Shown: positions 10,574-23,659, counted from the first letter of the stretch. The stretch: 64,000 nucleotides of DNA from Ehretia macrophylla (GCA_037974665.1 CM075782.1:48903351-48967350), one strand, 5' to 3'. Numbers and translations are program-made. Notes: generated by a model not told the origin, from the letters alone.

Positions 10574-11692
10574 AGCCTCAAGCTTAAGTAAACAAACACT
10601 GCATTATTGTTACTATAATGCTTTTGTTTTCGGCATTGGAATAGTTCAATATGTTTTAGCCCTCGCCTTATGGTTAGTTGTGGAGGAGTTAACTTTGTCC
10701 TTCATGCTTAGATATCATGTAAGGATTTCACACCTTTTCTCTTTTTGTGTGTGTTTGTGTGTTTTATGTTTATTTTTTAGTCGGTAAGACGAAGAATTTA
10801 AATCTGAATTTGACGGGTATTCGACCCGATTATACACCCGTTTACAAAACCGATAGAATATTTGTTAGGGTTTGGTTTTTACAAGTGATTATCAACGAGT
10901 AGTTCGGTAGGATTTGGTAATAGGAATTTTAAAAAACCCGAAACCCGAGAACTTGATTAGTAATTTAGTACAAATAAATTAATAAAAATGTTTACATATT
11001 TACATACATATACAAATAATATATTACTTAAGAAAATATAATTTTTTAATATTAGTCTAAGATTAATAGTTGCGGGCTATAGTCCAATTCTTATTATTTA
11101 TGTTTACATATTCTTTTTATCTAATTCAACTAATACAACCGCTCAATTACTGAATAATTCAAACGAGAATGATGATTTACAATTGTGATAAATACTTTAT
11201 GTTCTGTTTTCTTCAGGTTATTTCATATTATTATGGAATGATGATAATTTCTCAGCATAAATATTTTGTTGAATGTTTCTATTAAGTTTAAGTTTAATAA
11301 TAAACAATAAATTTAATTTATGTTTTCTAATCTATTGCGATTTGTCATTATTTTAGTACTTTTTTTTATTTCTTTAAAAACTTTTTAAGTTTTTCTTTTA
11401 AAATAATTCTTTTTTCTATTCATTAACGGGTTAGGTTGGATATCCGCTGGTTTTTTACTATTTAATGGGTTCGAGTTTGGTAAGCAAAATCTAAACTTGA
11501 CAGATTTCCGTCATGAGTTTGGTAAAGTATAATTTAAACGGGTTCGGGTTTGATTTTTTAAATTTTAACAGGTATCCGATCTGTTGCCATTCCTAGAAAG
11601 GGCACAAGCAAATAAATATGTTCGCCACAACTGATGAGTAAGCCACATCAGGTATAGAACTTTGTCTACTACTATTTACATCATAAAATTAC

Positions 11693-11919
11693 TTTACACG
11701 CAGGGGCAGAGCTTGATGGCCTCAGCCTCTCTAATATTTTTTTAAAAAAAAAATTTATGTAATATCATTAAAAAAAATTATTGTCGTTAAAAAAAATCTA
11801 TATAGATTGTTAAAAATAAGTTAATAGCCCCCCTATTTTCTTTTTCCCTTGTCATAAATGTTCTTTTTTAAATTTTGACCCCCCAATATTAAAATTTTAG
11901 CTCTGCCCCTGTTTACACA
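11693..11919. mobile_element. hAT-type MITE, 211 bp
   Basis: The element 11701-11911 has 13-bp perfect terminal inverted repeats (CAGGGGCAGAGCT). It is flanked by 8-bp direct repeats TTTACACG (11693-11700) and TTTACACA (11912-11919), differing at one base. The 8-bp duplication and CAGGGGC ends fit the hAT superfamily. It lies in a segment absent from copy 2. Confidence 0.8.
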
Positions 11920-12640
11920 TACTTTAATAATTGACTAATATTACTTACGTGGAGGTCACATCTAGAAAAGGAAAATTGCTAGATCACCATCAGCGACCTT
12001 TGTAACAAAAATCGTTAAGATAATATTTCGAAACAAATTCTAAGGAAAATAGCTACAAAGAATTTCCATGTTGGGGATATAATTGATGAGCAACTTGTTT
12101 TTATCTTCATTTATTACTACTAATCTGCCTTTATTTGTTGCAAGAATTATATCTTTTTTCTCTTGGTGGACTAATTAATTTATTTTCCATTCCCTTCAAT
12201 TTCTCTTCAAAAATTGATGTGATGGACATGTGACTCCTATATATCTAAAGCCACTATCCGAAATTTCTAATTTTTTTTGCTCTCTGATATTAGGTTCCTT
12301 GAAGATTAATTTGAGAATAAAATACTCAAACATGGCCATTGGAGGTTTCCCGCATTAATTAGCTACACTTCTCATGATCTGTACATGACATTATGAAAAA
12401 AGATAATACTTTATGTTACCTCTTTTTCTTTTTATCACTATTTTGAATGGTAAAAATTTATATATTAATTTTAAATTTGTCTTATATATAGTGAAAATTC
12501 TATTATATAAAATAGTAAGAGTTGATATACAGCGCCGCTTGGGAAGGGCGGATGCACATTGGCCGAAATTTTTTTAAATATAATGATATTTTTAAAGTAA
12601 TTTTAGTCTAAAATATTAATTAATCTCCACCAAAAAATAA

Positions 12641-12646
<6 letters not shown>

Positions 12647-12695
<49 letters not shown>
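12647..12695. repeat. (TA)n microsatellite
   Basis: This is a run of about 24 TA dinucleotides inside a copy-1-only segment. Flanking bases (about 12540-12740) have GGGCGGATGC and a degenerate inverse ATCCTGCCCCTT. This may be another worn hAT-like MITE around the tract, but the ends are too degraded to call. Confidence 0.8.
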
Positions 12696-12699
<4 letters not shown>

Positions 12700-12864
12700 C
12701 CCACAGAAAATATATCATGGATCCATCCTGCCCCTTGGTAGCGTGCATGGGATGTATTGATTGTTTTACCAAAAGAATAGTGAGGGATGATCGAGACCTT
12801 ATATTCAACCTTACCTTTCATCTTCTATAAGAGACTGATCATTTCACAACTTGAATTCGTGGCC

Positions 12865-13410
12865 TCGAGTTGGAAAAAGAGGACTAGCATGATAAAGAAG
12901 TGTGTGTCAATTTAGCCAGGATGATTGCTTGACAATCAACCGACAAGGGAACTATTACGAGTAACCCTTCGAAGGGAATGCTGGCAAGTCATCCTTGGCT
13001 ACTAAACAACACTTTTCTCATCGTGTAAGGCCTCATTTCCTTTCCGCATACTTCTTCAGTGGGATGTGATGCTTACAATTGTCATTTGCTTATCTATTTA
13101 TAGCCAAGTCTTCAGATGAGATACATCATCTAAGTTATCGATCCTTAGCCAAATTGCCTCATCCATAACACTTGTTTTCTACCCTAGCTAGATCTCTTGC
13201 ATGCATAATGCAGCTGCCCATGCACTTGCCATGCAGGAATAGATTCCTTTCAAAGAAGGAATATAATACATTGACTTTCGTATTGGATGGAATGTCAAAC
13301 GATTCAAGGCTGGGGAAACTTCTGGTTCTAACTAGCAAGCAGCATCAAGAAACAAGTGACAAGGATTCCAACTGATCAACTTACTTGGCTTCTGCCCCAG
13401 GGTGAAATCA
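12865..13410 (+). pseudogene. Gene-like fragment, left arm of inverted pair
   Basis: This segment is an inverted, diverged copy of 14950-15465. Both arms show an upstream stretch with a TATA-like TATTTATA (about 13094 here), a leader, then a short ORF beginning with Met (here about 13292, broken by TGA at 13373-13375). A further 130 bp of the same homology resumes at 14108-14240, so the left copy is split by about 700 bp of unrelated DNA. The protein family was not recognised. The arrangement suggests two tail-to-tail copies of a small gene or its promoter end. Copy 2 has lost most of this arm. Confidence 0.5.
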
Positions 13411-14682
13411 CTTTTACGAGATTGCGGGTTTGACACTTTCCACTATTCTGGAATTTTGCCTTTTTACCGACCTGATGTATGTGTAGGGGTACACTACTGC
13501 GCCCGACAGTTTTTTAATTGGTGGTCGGACTTCGCCGGATAATCCGTTGATCGGGCTCTGTCATCTAAATTCTCATGTCATCCAAAAAAAAAAACTTCGC
13601 CTCTCATTTTCTCGGGTAATGCCAGTAATTAAGCATTATGCTTAACTAATTCGAACTATACAAGTCATTTATTCCAGATTTTAAACCCTGATATAAGCCC
13701 AAAGAATTTCTAAGGTATTCCTAGTTGAAGAATTTTAAAACTAAAATCAGTATCTTCATGCACTGTTTAATATCATAAAAGAAAACTAACATTTTATGTA
13801 CTGTAATAGATTTGATCGATGTACTTGTTCCACTGCGTGTGTCGTAAATCCAAGTGCACAATACAGTCTTGTGCTCTGTTAATTCACAGCCTAAATAACT
13901 TTTTTGATGTATATGTTTTTCTGAGAGTTTTCTTAATAACTTCTGTTTCTTGTATCTGATACTAATAGAATGTACGTCGTTCTATTAGTATATTGGGCTT
14001 AAATACCCAGTGATGGGAAGTTACCCAACTTCCCACACTTGGGTCTAATGGGTCGGATCTGCCCATCTAGGACAACCCAGAATCCAAATCCAACACTAGT
14101 CATTAAAGAAAAAAATTTACTTGGCCTCTATCCCATTTAAGTATGACTTGCCGCTTATACGTTTTAAGCATTGCATTGGTTCCTGCGGCTTAGCCATCCA
14201 ACTGAATCTAGTATGTGCATGCATTGATTTTACGGTTTTCCCAAGTAAAATATACAATAACATGATATGAAAAAAAAAAAAAACACGTCATTTCACCTGT
14301 AAGCTAAATAATTTTTAATATTGAGTCTTACACGTGAACGTAATTTTATAAATGGGTGGCAATAATTTTACCATTGATGGTGCATGGCTACTTATTAATT
14401 TGTTCAATCTACAGGTATCTACATATATTGTTCTTCCATGTTTTCTCATTTTTTTTTTCTTTTTCTTTTAACATGGTATCAAAATTACCGTTTTGGTGGC
14501 CTCATATGTCTACAAAGTTAGTACTAAGTCATCATGGTCACTTACCAAGTCATAATTGACCACCACCATATGAGAGAAATATATATTCTAATAGGTAATA
14601 AGAAATAAAGGTGAAGTAAAAAAACCTATCATGGTCTCTTCATACCAATTGTCATCCACATTGTGGGATTGACAATATAAAC

Positions 14683-14958
14683 CTAACGACATTTTTTATT
14701 TTTGTCGGGAACCGTCTCCATCCAGTTTGTTTCATTGCATATAATGAACACAGCATACTGTATATTTGTGTAAGAAAATTGTAATGTATGCAAGTAAATG
14801 CCATCAATTTCGATGGCTAAGCCACAGGCGGTAACGCAATGCTTGAAACTTCGAAGCAGCAAGTCATACTTCAAATGGGCTGGAGGCCAAGTAAGTTGAA
14901 CATTAGGAATCCTGGCCACTTGCTTCTTGATACTACTTTTCCTAATAAGCTTTGGCAT
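14683..14958 (-). pseudogene. Small ORF of inverted pair, right arm (copy 1)
   Basis: This is a 91-residue ORF starting MPKLIRKSS. An upstream TATA-like box lies at about 15213, and the region is homologous in inverted orientation to 13290-13410 plus 14108-14240. The duplicate in copy 2 (35439-35714) has the same length and two residue differences, which is no better than neutral expectation for these copies. No signal peptide or known motif is clear. It may be the first exon of an unknown gene or just a chance ORF. Confidence 0.35.
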
Positions 14959-16545
14959 TCAATCATATAGGAAAGTCAATGTATGATGATATTTCCTTCT
15001 TTGAAAGGAATTTATTCGCGCATGGGCAGCTACATTATGCCACACATCTAGAGGACAGATGGCCAAGGACCGATAACTTAGATGTTTCGAATCTGCTGAC
15101 TGTTTTTTTGGTACAATAGAGATCGAAGTCATGATTCGAACTTGAAACTTTTAATTACAACAGGTTATTATCTTATCATCATCTAACTCTTGAGTCGAAT
15201 CTGCAAACTTGTATATAAATAGAGAAGCAAATGACAATTGTAAGCATCATATCCCACTGAAGAAGGATGGGAGGGAAGGGAAAGGAAAGGAGGCCTTACA
15301 TGATGAGAAGAGTGTTGTTTACTAGCCAAGGATGACTTGCCTGCATTCCTTCCAATGGGGTCTCGCAAAGTCGGGTTCCTTTTTCAGCCGATTGTTAGGC
15401 AGTCGTCTGGGCTAAGTTGACATGCTCTTCTTTGTCATGCGAGTCCTCTCTTTCCAACTATAAATTCCTTAGCATGATTGAGATGAGTTAATTACGTACG
15501 AGATGATAAAAATAGGGTGATATATAGTAATACTCGTAATTTTTAGATTCAAGCATTCACAGTTCAATAAATTACTCCAAACTCCCATTTCATGTTGATG
15601 GTAAGATATTATTATTAGGATAAGTTGGGTTCATTAGGGCATTTCTAACAACCTAGCTCGTAACCGTCCCTATTTCAGTTAATATATTATTTAAATTTTT
15701 TTTTTTGTTTTTGATTCTGTTAACAATTATTGACCATATTAATATTAGCTTTTATTTTATTTTTATTTTTTAATTTGAAGATTTTTTAATTTAAATAGGA
15801 AGGCACCATAAATTTAGGGAGCCAAATAACAAATTTGAAGCCTACCAATAAAGTCTTTTAAGAAATCTGTTGGACTTCAAAAATTAGGCTTCACACTCTT
15901 TTTTTTTTTTTTTGGATTTTGGGAGGCCTAAGGCCGTAAACAAAAATTAGCCCTCACTCTCTATTTTTGGCTAATGAACCAAAATCGGAAAGCCATTGAA
16001 TTTTATAAGCTTTTCTATAGCTTATCCTTACGATTTTACAACGTGACATGAATCTTTGAAACTTGAAATTTAAGATGATAAGCGATTCACTTGGTCAAAA
16101 CCTATTTGGATGACACCTACAAAAATGACTTGCCTTTCATTCATCGATCTATCAATTTTTTCATGATTGATTTATTCTCCACGGAAAATTATGGGATCTA
16201 GTTGTTGGCGGAATCTTATAACACTTACAGCACTAGTGCGACCCACACAATGTAGAGTCCGGTCAATAATTTTTCATACGTCCACATCTCACAAGTACAT
16301 GATATCAACTACAATTGCTTCCCCGAGGAGCTAATAAACCTTCTTGAAGGAAACTACACGTGGCAACAAGTCATGTATGTAGGGCTAATATATATATCTA
16401 CTCCATTTTCAAAAAAGATAACTTCAACTTTACATACTCGCTCAAATATAAACTTATTAAGTCCTTTTATGTCCGATCATACTTACTTGAATATTAGAAC
16501 TATCTCTCAGGATAAATTTCACATTTTATCTTCTTCTTCTTTTAC

Positions 16546-16585
16546 AGGTTAGATTACCGAGAACACAGATCAGGTAATCTAACCT
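16546..16585. other. Perfect 13-bp hairpin
   Basis: AGGTTAGATTACC (16546-16558) and its exact inverse (16573-16585) flank a 14-base loop. In copy 2 the same hairpin has one mismatch (about 37230-37270). Function unknown. Confidence 0.6.
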
Positions 16586-18047
16586 TTTAGCCGTTGTTGC
16601 AGGAGCATCACTAATGGGACTTTTTATTTCTCCGTCAATGATCATGAAATGTCGAAGGAATTCAGCAGCTCATGAGCTTAATCAAATTAATGACATAATT
16701 CGACCTACTGGGACTCCTTTACTCGATTAATAGAGGTGTATGGAAAACTTAACTTCATTTTCTTCTGCTATTAGGTGGCTTACATTCAATTCACAGATCA
16801 TGAAAGCAACCAAAGCTTTTGCGCCCTGCTCTATCTTGTAGTGAAATTCGGACATCCTTCAAATACCATCCCATTTTCTAAGTGCAAACAGAGCCCTCGT
16901 AACCCAAAAGGATTAGTCTAGTAATAGAACGGGAAGGATGTGAACAAGAGATTTATTTAAATTTCAGGTTTAAATCAGTTATTAGAAAGCTATATTTCTT
17001 GTGCCAATCCGATCAGTAGACGTTGTGCCTGATCAATCTGGACGTTACTTCCCCAAACAAGGTCATGAGTCTGGGAATTTGACATTACTGGTATAAGTTT
17101 GAAGTACTTCTTATCAACGTATAAAAAACAGACCCTACAGGTGCTGCGACAAGTCTTCTTGTCGGCCCATCTATGAGGAACTTTCATCTGGTGTACTTGT
17201 GCCCATCACCGTCCTTCCAAATAAAGTATTATGATTCTGAAAGACTAAGAGAAGACTCTTGACATTATTGAAGGCTGAGAGATGCTGATCCTTTCACATT
17301 TATTACTGGGGACAAGCAACAGATGGTACTTGTTTCATTCAAAGCTTCCTATGAAGGGGATGAATACAATTATAACAAAATAATATGAATAGTTTACAAC
17401 TATTAAATTTTACTTATAACGATTTAATATTATAAGAAGATCCTTACTCCTCTTTGAATGTGATAATCTTGCATCACATCCACTGCCACAGCTACTCCTC
17501 ATAATCCACCCTCCCGGAAGTATGGTTTTCTTTACTTTATAGAGAGGTTTTATTTGAAGCAACAATAAATAATCCTATTGAAAAATTATCACACACGATC
17601 CTGTGGAATCTGAGCCGGGGATAGCCGATATTCCCAACAATATAATTTTTTGTTATAAGAATTTTGAATCATCAGTATTTGTAATTCTGCTGAGTGAAAT
17701 AAAAAATTAATTTGATTGAGGCACTATCACTCGTGTTTACAGGTGCTTTAACTAGTCTTGTTTTTTCTGCTAAATGCTTCGCCTACTCTTCTGTTGGCTC
17801 GTCTATGTGCATTCTTTTCTTCTTCTTCTTTTTCAACACTGTTGTTTCGAAGTATTGTCTCGGAAACTATTCGATTAATCTAAACAGATATCAATCTTTT
17901 ACATATTGATGTGATTAAAAGAAGACTTTGACATGACTCGAGCATAACAGATGTTGGTCTTTTCTCGATTTTCACAGTTATTACTTGGGACAACCAGTGG
18001 GCGTTGCAGAACATTGTAGAAGCAGATGGTATTGCTTCAACCTAGCC

Positions 18048-18050
18048 TTA
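18048..18050. other. Empty site for the copy-2 MITE
   Basis: A single TTA in the context AGCCTTATCA. Copy 2 carries a 290-bp insertion flanked by TTA at the matching position (38633-38928), so the MITE inserted after duplication. Confidence 0.8.
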
Positions 18051-19134
18051 TCAATAGCCATTCTGTATCAATAGCAATTTAGGAATGTTTGTCTTTTTGT
18101 TAAGCAGTTGCATCTTCGGAGAATCATCATCGAAAGTTATGTAGAAATAAATCTTAATGTAATCAATTCTCTTCATTTTACTTCGAACTTGCGATTAAAA
18201 CTAATCTTAAAAAATATCCAAAAGATTGTCACAGAAATCTCATCGGTGGAGATTTTATGCATAAAAAAAGTTGCTAATCAGCCTACAATTGGGTAGTAAA
18301 GGAACAAGATTAGCGGCTTCTTTCCAAATAGCCCACTTAATAGATCTCTCTGTAACACATTTGCAATCGTTTTCTTTTTCTTTTTTTTCTTCTTGACATC
18401 TTGCTTACTTAGCACCCAAAAAAAAAAAAATCTTCCATAAAACAGCAAGCTTGAAGTTACAAATGAAAATTGGTTTGGATAATTAGAAATTCCAGATCCA
18501 ATAATTGAAAACTTATATTAATCAATCAATTGCAATATAGAAATTGTTCTTGGATGGGAATTTCATTTTCGTTTTCGATGATTGTGACACAATTTACTCA
18601 AATGCTGTGAAACTTGTTACTCCTTAATACCATCAACATGATTATTATTATTATTATTAACTGAGGCAATAAACATCAAGCTGTTGTTTTCCTAAAAGTT
18701 TCTAGACTACGTACTAACTACTCTTTCTTCAATTCGAATTTTTCTAACGGATTGAGCAGCCAATGGAAATATACTTTTTATTAGCTTTACTTTTCAGCAC
18801 TACCTAACGTGAATTTGGATTCTTTTATAACGTTATGAGAGAGATTAATAGTCATAAATGATGATACAATATAATAAAATGATGTATGGGATAACTTTCA
18901 AATCCATCTAACGTGCTCAATATGAAGCTTCTCTATGTCCATCTAGGTATTTTCCGAATTGAAAAAATTTTGAATCAGTTTAGACTGACCTTTAAATCTT
19001 TCACATTCCTAATATGAGATGGACTAATAGAGTGTGGATTTCTTTCTTCACTTTTTAATGGTTAAGTGGTGACATCTTCTACCACATCAAGATTTCAAAT
19101 GAGTGAAATGTTAATTGATGTGCGATTTAAGAGA

Positions 19135-21562
19135 ATAATTGTCACGCCCCAACTCGACCCCACCTACGATCAGTCAGGACGCAACGGAATTTCGGAAGTA
19201 TAACGACAGTAAATAGGATACCAAGGCTCTAAACCAACCTCAATAGACATCATACATCAACTCCACAAACCATACAACAGACAACTCCTCAATAAAATAA
19301 CAACATACATCATAACCATATTATACAATGAACATTCCTCGTTATACGCCTCCGTTCCAACATAATATATGAACCTTAATATACATTATAAAAACATATT
19401 GAGTCAATCTAGCAACCTAATTATAAACAAAAGAAAGGCTACTAAGACAACATCAACTAATTCATTATCTTTTCAACATCTTGTACATTATGAACTGCAA
19501 AGCATATAAAAGTCTACTAAGTTAATTACAGGATAGTAAAACAATACAACATCAAGGATAACACTCCGGAACATAAGACTCATCCACGTAAGGCACATTT
19601 TCCTCTTCAGGAGGCACGTACCCGAAATCTTGCGAAAGTACACCTGTAAGCATGCAATAATAGAGAGTGAGCTTATATAAAATAAGCTCAGTGAGGATCC
19701 GATAGATCTCGAGCAAGGTTCACTAACCTCTTTGGAAATAATCCTTTGAGCAAGTAAACACACAATAACAACAATAAAACTATCATCACATAACTATAAT
19801 GACCATTCAATAAAGGATACACTAGTTGGTGTAGCTCCAAACATCATCACGATCACAACAGCCTTCTTGTGACTCCCATAAACTCACGCACCCGAGGTAC
19901 CCCAGTAACCTTTCCCTCCATGACACCTCTGTCATGCGAGCTGGAGGCAGTCTCTGGTAGTCATGCCGTTATCAACCCGACAGCCCGATGCTGTCCGAGA
20001 GGTGGCACACACATACCAAAGACTCAGCAATAATAATAAACATTAATCATTCACAGGAGGACAGTCTAGCAGAACTGCCTACCTCCCGGCATCAATCATA
20101 AATCAATAATCATCAATAATCATATTATCATCATAATAACATCAATAACCAATTTAACGATAAATAACTAAGTTAGATGACAAAGTAGGCCATCTAACCG
20201 AACATGTATTAAACACACAATCAAACCCTAGTTTACCCATCAACAACTCACAATTCAATCACTCAAACCACACCCAATCAACTAAGGCTCAATCTAACAT
20301 TTTAAAGAAAGACAACATAAACTTCAAATAATCATATCTTACATTCTACTAATCCAAACAACTCCAAATCAGTTTCAAACACTCACCCATTCAATCAACT
20401 ACATTAGCTCCCTCGGAAACCAACCAAAACACATCCAAATCATGCTCAATAACCCTAAAACCCTAGTGTGTCATGGCTGAAATTTCCGGATTTTGGCACG
20501 GACATCACAATCAAAAATTCGGTATTACAATGGTGCTACCACGTAATTAACAAACTTTTAGAAATCGACGGCAATCGATTCCGATCAACACAACTCAAAA
20601 TAATCAACATTTAGCAAATTAATCAACTTTAAATACTCGAAAAATAATAATTATGCTACAACCGTTCAAATCTCGTAGGATTACATATAAATGATCCCTA
20701 GCATGCATGGACCAATAATCTAACATCAGATTAACATTCTAACGGTTCGATATTCAATTCTACGCAAAAACACAAAAGATGAGTTTTGAGATCTAGAATT
20801 TTTCTCTCACCTTTGAGGCGATAAAAGCCTAGGAATGCATGCAATGCGTGTCCAACAAGCGGAATCCAACTCGGCATGAAATTCTACGGACAAAAACTAG
20901 ATTTTTCTTTAAAATTTTGCTTTGAAAACCTTGAAAACTCTTTGGCTTATTCTCCCATGAAACTCTCGGCCATGTGTGTGAAATGGAAGGTGTTTTTGTG
21001 CTTTTGCAATGTGTGTTGGCAATATAAGCTTAAAAGTCAACATTTTAAATGAAGTCAAAGTTGAATTAACTTAGTATTTTTGTATTTTCTTGACTTTAAA
21101 TGCATTTTCTTGATCACCAGAGTTCAAAACAATTATTCAACACCCAAGATAGCTCAAGTAGGTTATTTTTAGGTGACAAGAAGTTTTACAACCAAACAAT
21201 TTCACCCGAGTCGGCTTAAAACTCGATTTTCGCAAAAGTCAGTGTAAAAACCCTAATAAATTCTTAAGCCGATTTTAAAACTGTTTTAATCAAACACAGG
21301 TCTATTAAAGTCCGTGGACTAGGTCTAGAAGGGTTAAAAAGACCAGTTTCAAAATTTTAGCGGACGTGTTTCGAAAATACTATTCACTGAAAATCGACGA
21401 TAAAATTTATGACTCAGTTTTTATTGAAAATTTCATGAATGCACATTTAGCATGTTCTAAGAGTATTGATACTAAAATTACCACATTCTAAGTCACATAG
21501 CATATAGACAGGTTAATTCACGCAAAACGAGATAAGATAGAAAAGTGGGGTTTCACAATAAT
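19135..21562. mobile_element. Solo LTR (2418 bp) with ATAAT target duplication
   Basis: The insert 19140-21557 begins TGTCACGCCCC and ends GGGGTTTCACA. It is flanked by ATAAT at 19135-19139 and 21558-21562. Copy 2 has the empty site with a single ATAAT (around 49089). There are TG...CA termini, a 5-bp duplication, no internal coding region and no second repeat, so a long solo LTR is the simplest reading. Length and end sequence suggest a Ty3/gypsy family (perhaps Tat/Retand-type), unproven. It inserted after the segmental duplication. The 91-residue minus ORF at 19488-19763 is not convincing. Confidence 0.82.
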
Positions 21563-21737
21563 TTTGCTAGCTTTTGAACAAGTGAGTTTGAAAATTGAGA
21601 TAGTTGTTCTTTGAATTCGTGATACTTGTATATATCGCTTTATGAGCTCGAGATATTGAGTCTAAAGTATGACAATAGAGTTATTATATTTGAGACCTTA
21701 AACCAAAATCGACTTTCTTGTTTGAAAAAATCCCCGA

Positions 21738-22208
21738 ATTCTGAAGCATTGTTTTTGTTTGTGGCTTGCCATACTTGATAGGCTACCTATAAAAGATCGA
21801 CTCTTGAGTTGGGGTATACAGATTCAGAGTAACTGTGAGCTCTGTCATATGGGGTTGGAATCAAGGGATCATATCTTCTTTGAATGCATTTTTAGTAGAA
21901 GAATTTGGAGGAAGAGTGTTAAATTTGCAATGGCTAGTGTTGGTAGTATCCAATGGCATAATGCACTGCACTGTACAAAGAAGCATTGCAGGAAGGAAAC
22001 GGTCAGAGGGGCGCTTCTCAAGCTTATCTTTCCTGCTTGTATTTATCATCTCTGGAAAGAACGTAACAGTAGACTATTTGGGAATGGGGCTGCTACGGAG
22101 GACAAAATTGTGGCACAGATTCAGTAAGATGTGAGGATGAAAATGCTTGCTGAGAAACAGTATCGTGACATAAATAAAAATAGAACCCTTTGTGACTTTT
22201 GGATCTAA
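21738..22208 (+). pseudogene. LINE (L1-type) ORF2 C-terminal fragment
   Basis: This 5'-truncated non-LTR retrotransposon fragment encodes a reverse-transcriptase zinc-binding (zf-RVT) domain. It has a WLAILDRLPIKDRL start, a CELCHMGLESRDHIFFEC zinc motif, and a KERNSRLFG tail typical of plant LINE ORF2 proteins. The frame is open from 21759 to a TAA at 22125-22127 and then continues in frame about 26 more codons to the probable natural stop at 22206-22208. It sits exactly at the end of duplication copy 1. It is not repeated after copy 2, so it may mark the left end of the duplicated unit. Confidence 0.8.
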
Positions 22209-22504
22209 TAATATTTGATTGAAATTCAGATTGAGCTAATCTTTTGAATGAAATGAAGCTTTATAAGTTCATTAGTTTGCCTTGCCCAAGATGCAATAAA
22301 GCCACTTGCGTTTTTAAGTTGACTTATAAGCCAAGTTGATGAAAAGACTTAAAGAAGTTTTCTTTCTTTTATTTTTTTGGGTTGAGTAAAAGGTTTTGAC
22401 TAATTTACAACATACGAGAGACACGATCACATCATAAAATTTATAACTGTGAGGTGAATCTAATGTGATTGTGCCTAATATGATATTTTATTTTATATAT
22501 ATAT
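22209..22504. other. Non-coding spacer before element C
   Basis: AT-rich sequence with no recognisable gene, ending in a short TA tract (22494-22504) that abuts the 3' terminus of viral element C. Confidence 0.6.
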
Positions 22505-23659
22505 CAGCCCAGGATAATACAGTTAAGGAAAGCCAAAGAAATAAATTAAGATACAAGGAAGGAAAAGAAATAAATAAATGGAAATACTTTAAATGAAAGA
22601 AACAGATTAGTAAAACAGAAAGATATCAGAGATGAAGTCTCTTACTTGTATTGAAGATCTGGAAAAAACTGTTACAATGGTGGAAGTACAGTGATGTACT
22701 ATCAGGTGATACTGTTGATCCGATCTAAATCCTAAATGGTAAAAAATTGGAAGAAAATTTCGGATAAAATTTCGGATCCTACTCTTTGAGGCAGACTCTG
22801 CCTTTTTATAGGATTCTTCTCTGTGATTACAATAGTGTAAATGTGAAAAAAGAAAAGTCAAAAGTAACTTTTCCTAAAGTGAACAGTAAAAGTGATTTTA
22901 CTATTCATGAATAGTATCGGCTGATAACTGTAGCTAAATCTTGTTTTGTCGTCTTGTGATGATGTTGTCTAGCTTTTATTGTGGCCGAAAGATCTTTTGT
23001 CTTCTTGTGATAATTGTTTGTCTAGTGGAATCTTGACTTGGTCTTGGTGCTTGACTGGTCATGTACTGAAGATGTTGTATGTCTTCATCTGGTCCGAAGC
23101 AATGTCGTCAATACAACTAAATACATACAAGTATATTCACTGGTATAAAATTCCCCAAATACAAAGAAAATACATAATTGTATTTATTTATCACAGGAAT
23201 TCCGAAACTAGTCTAGGTACAGCCACATGTCTTACACGCGTCTTACGCCATCTACGCGATTTACCGCAGTACCTCAACCCTAAACCTCGGCAGCAAATTA
23301 CAAATAAAATAAATATTCTTACGAATTTCCTTTGGCTTTTTGGGAAAGCCACACCCATCAACGGACCTGATATGTCTTTACCAGTTGCCGTTTGAACTGG
23401 ACTAGCTGAAATTTCATGGAATTCTTCAATAACCATTGACTTCAGAGAGGGGAAGTCATACCGTTGCATCTTAGTTTTTGGAGAGAACTTAGGAGAACAA
23501 AACTTTTTCTATTCAACTTCAGAAGGGAAGTTGCACCTTTCTGTCCTATGTTTTTGGTGAGAACAGAAGAAAACTCATTTATCCTTTGTTTTTGGTAGGA
23601 ACTCAGGGAAAAACCTATCTGTTTCTAAGTTTTTGTCAGGGAACTTAGAAAGAAACCTT
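22505..23659 (-). promoter_or_regulatory. Intergenic/promoter region of element C
   Basis: Non-coding viral region. It includes the TATA box (reverse complement of 22801-22810) next to the GGCAGAGTCTGCC-like palindrome, the leader toward 22505, and imperfect CT-rich repeats around 23430-23660. It is homologous to 8447-9587. The 138-residue plus-strand ORF at 22979-23395 is a chance ORF in this region. Confidence 0.75.

Larger units (their letters stand above)
9604..21710 (+). repeat. Segmental duplication, copy 1
   Basis: This host sequence is repeated in the same order and orientation at 32568-49235. Hand alignment of the first 265 bp gives about 11 substitutions. The match ends at AAACCAAAATC in both copies. 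Copy 1 alone carries a solo LTR (19140-21557) and three segments missing from copy 2 (11660-13476, 13726-14100 and about 15290-15370). Apart from the elements listed separately I see no intact gene. The stretches 15500-19130 and 21558-21710 hold only short ORFs, homopolymer tracts and decayed sequence. Confidence 0.9.

Noticed and set aside
12620..12808. Minus ORF with a Tyr-Ile repeat
   Set aside because: It reads through a TA microsatellite; no other coding signal.
19488..19763. 91-codon minus ORF inside the solo LTR
   Set aside because: Long LTRs often have chance ORFs, and no retroelement domain is visible.
22979..23395. 138-codon plus-strand ORF
   Set aside because: It lies antisense in the viral intergenic region and is not conserved as an ORF in element B or D.
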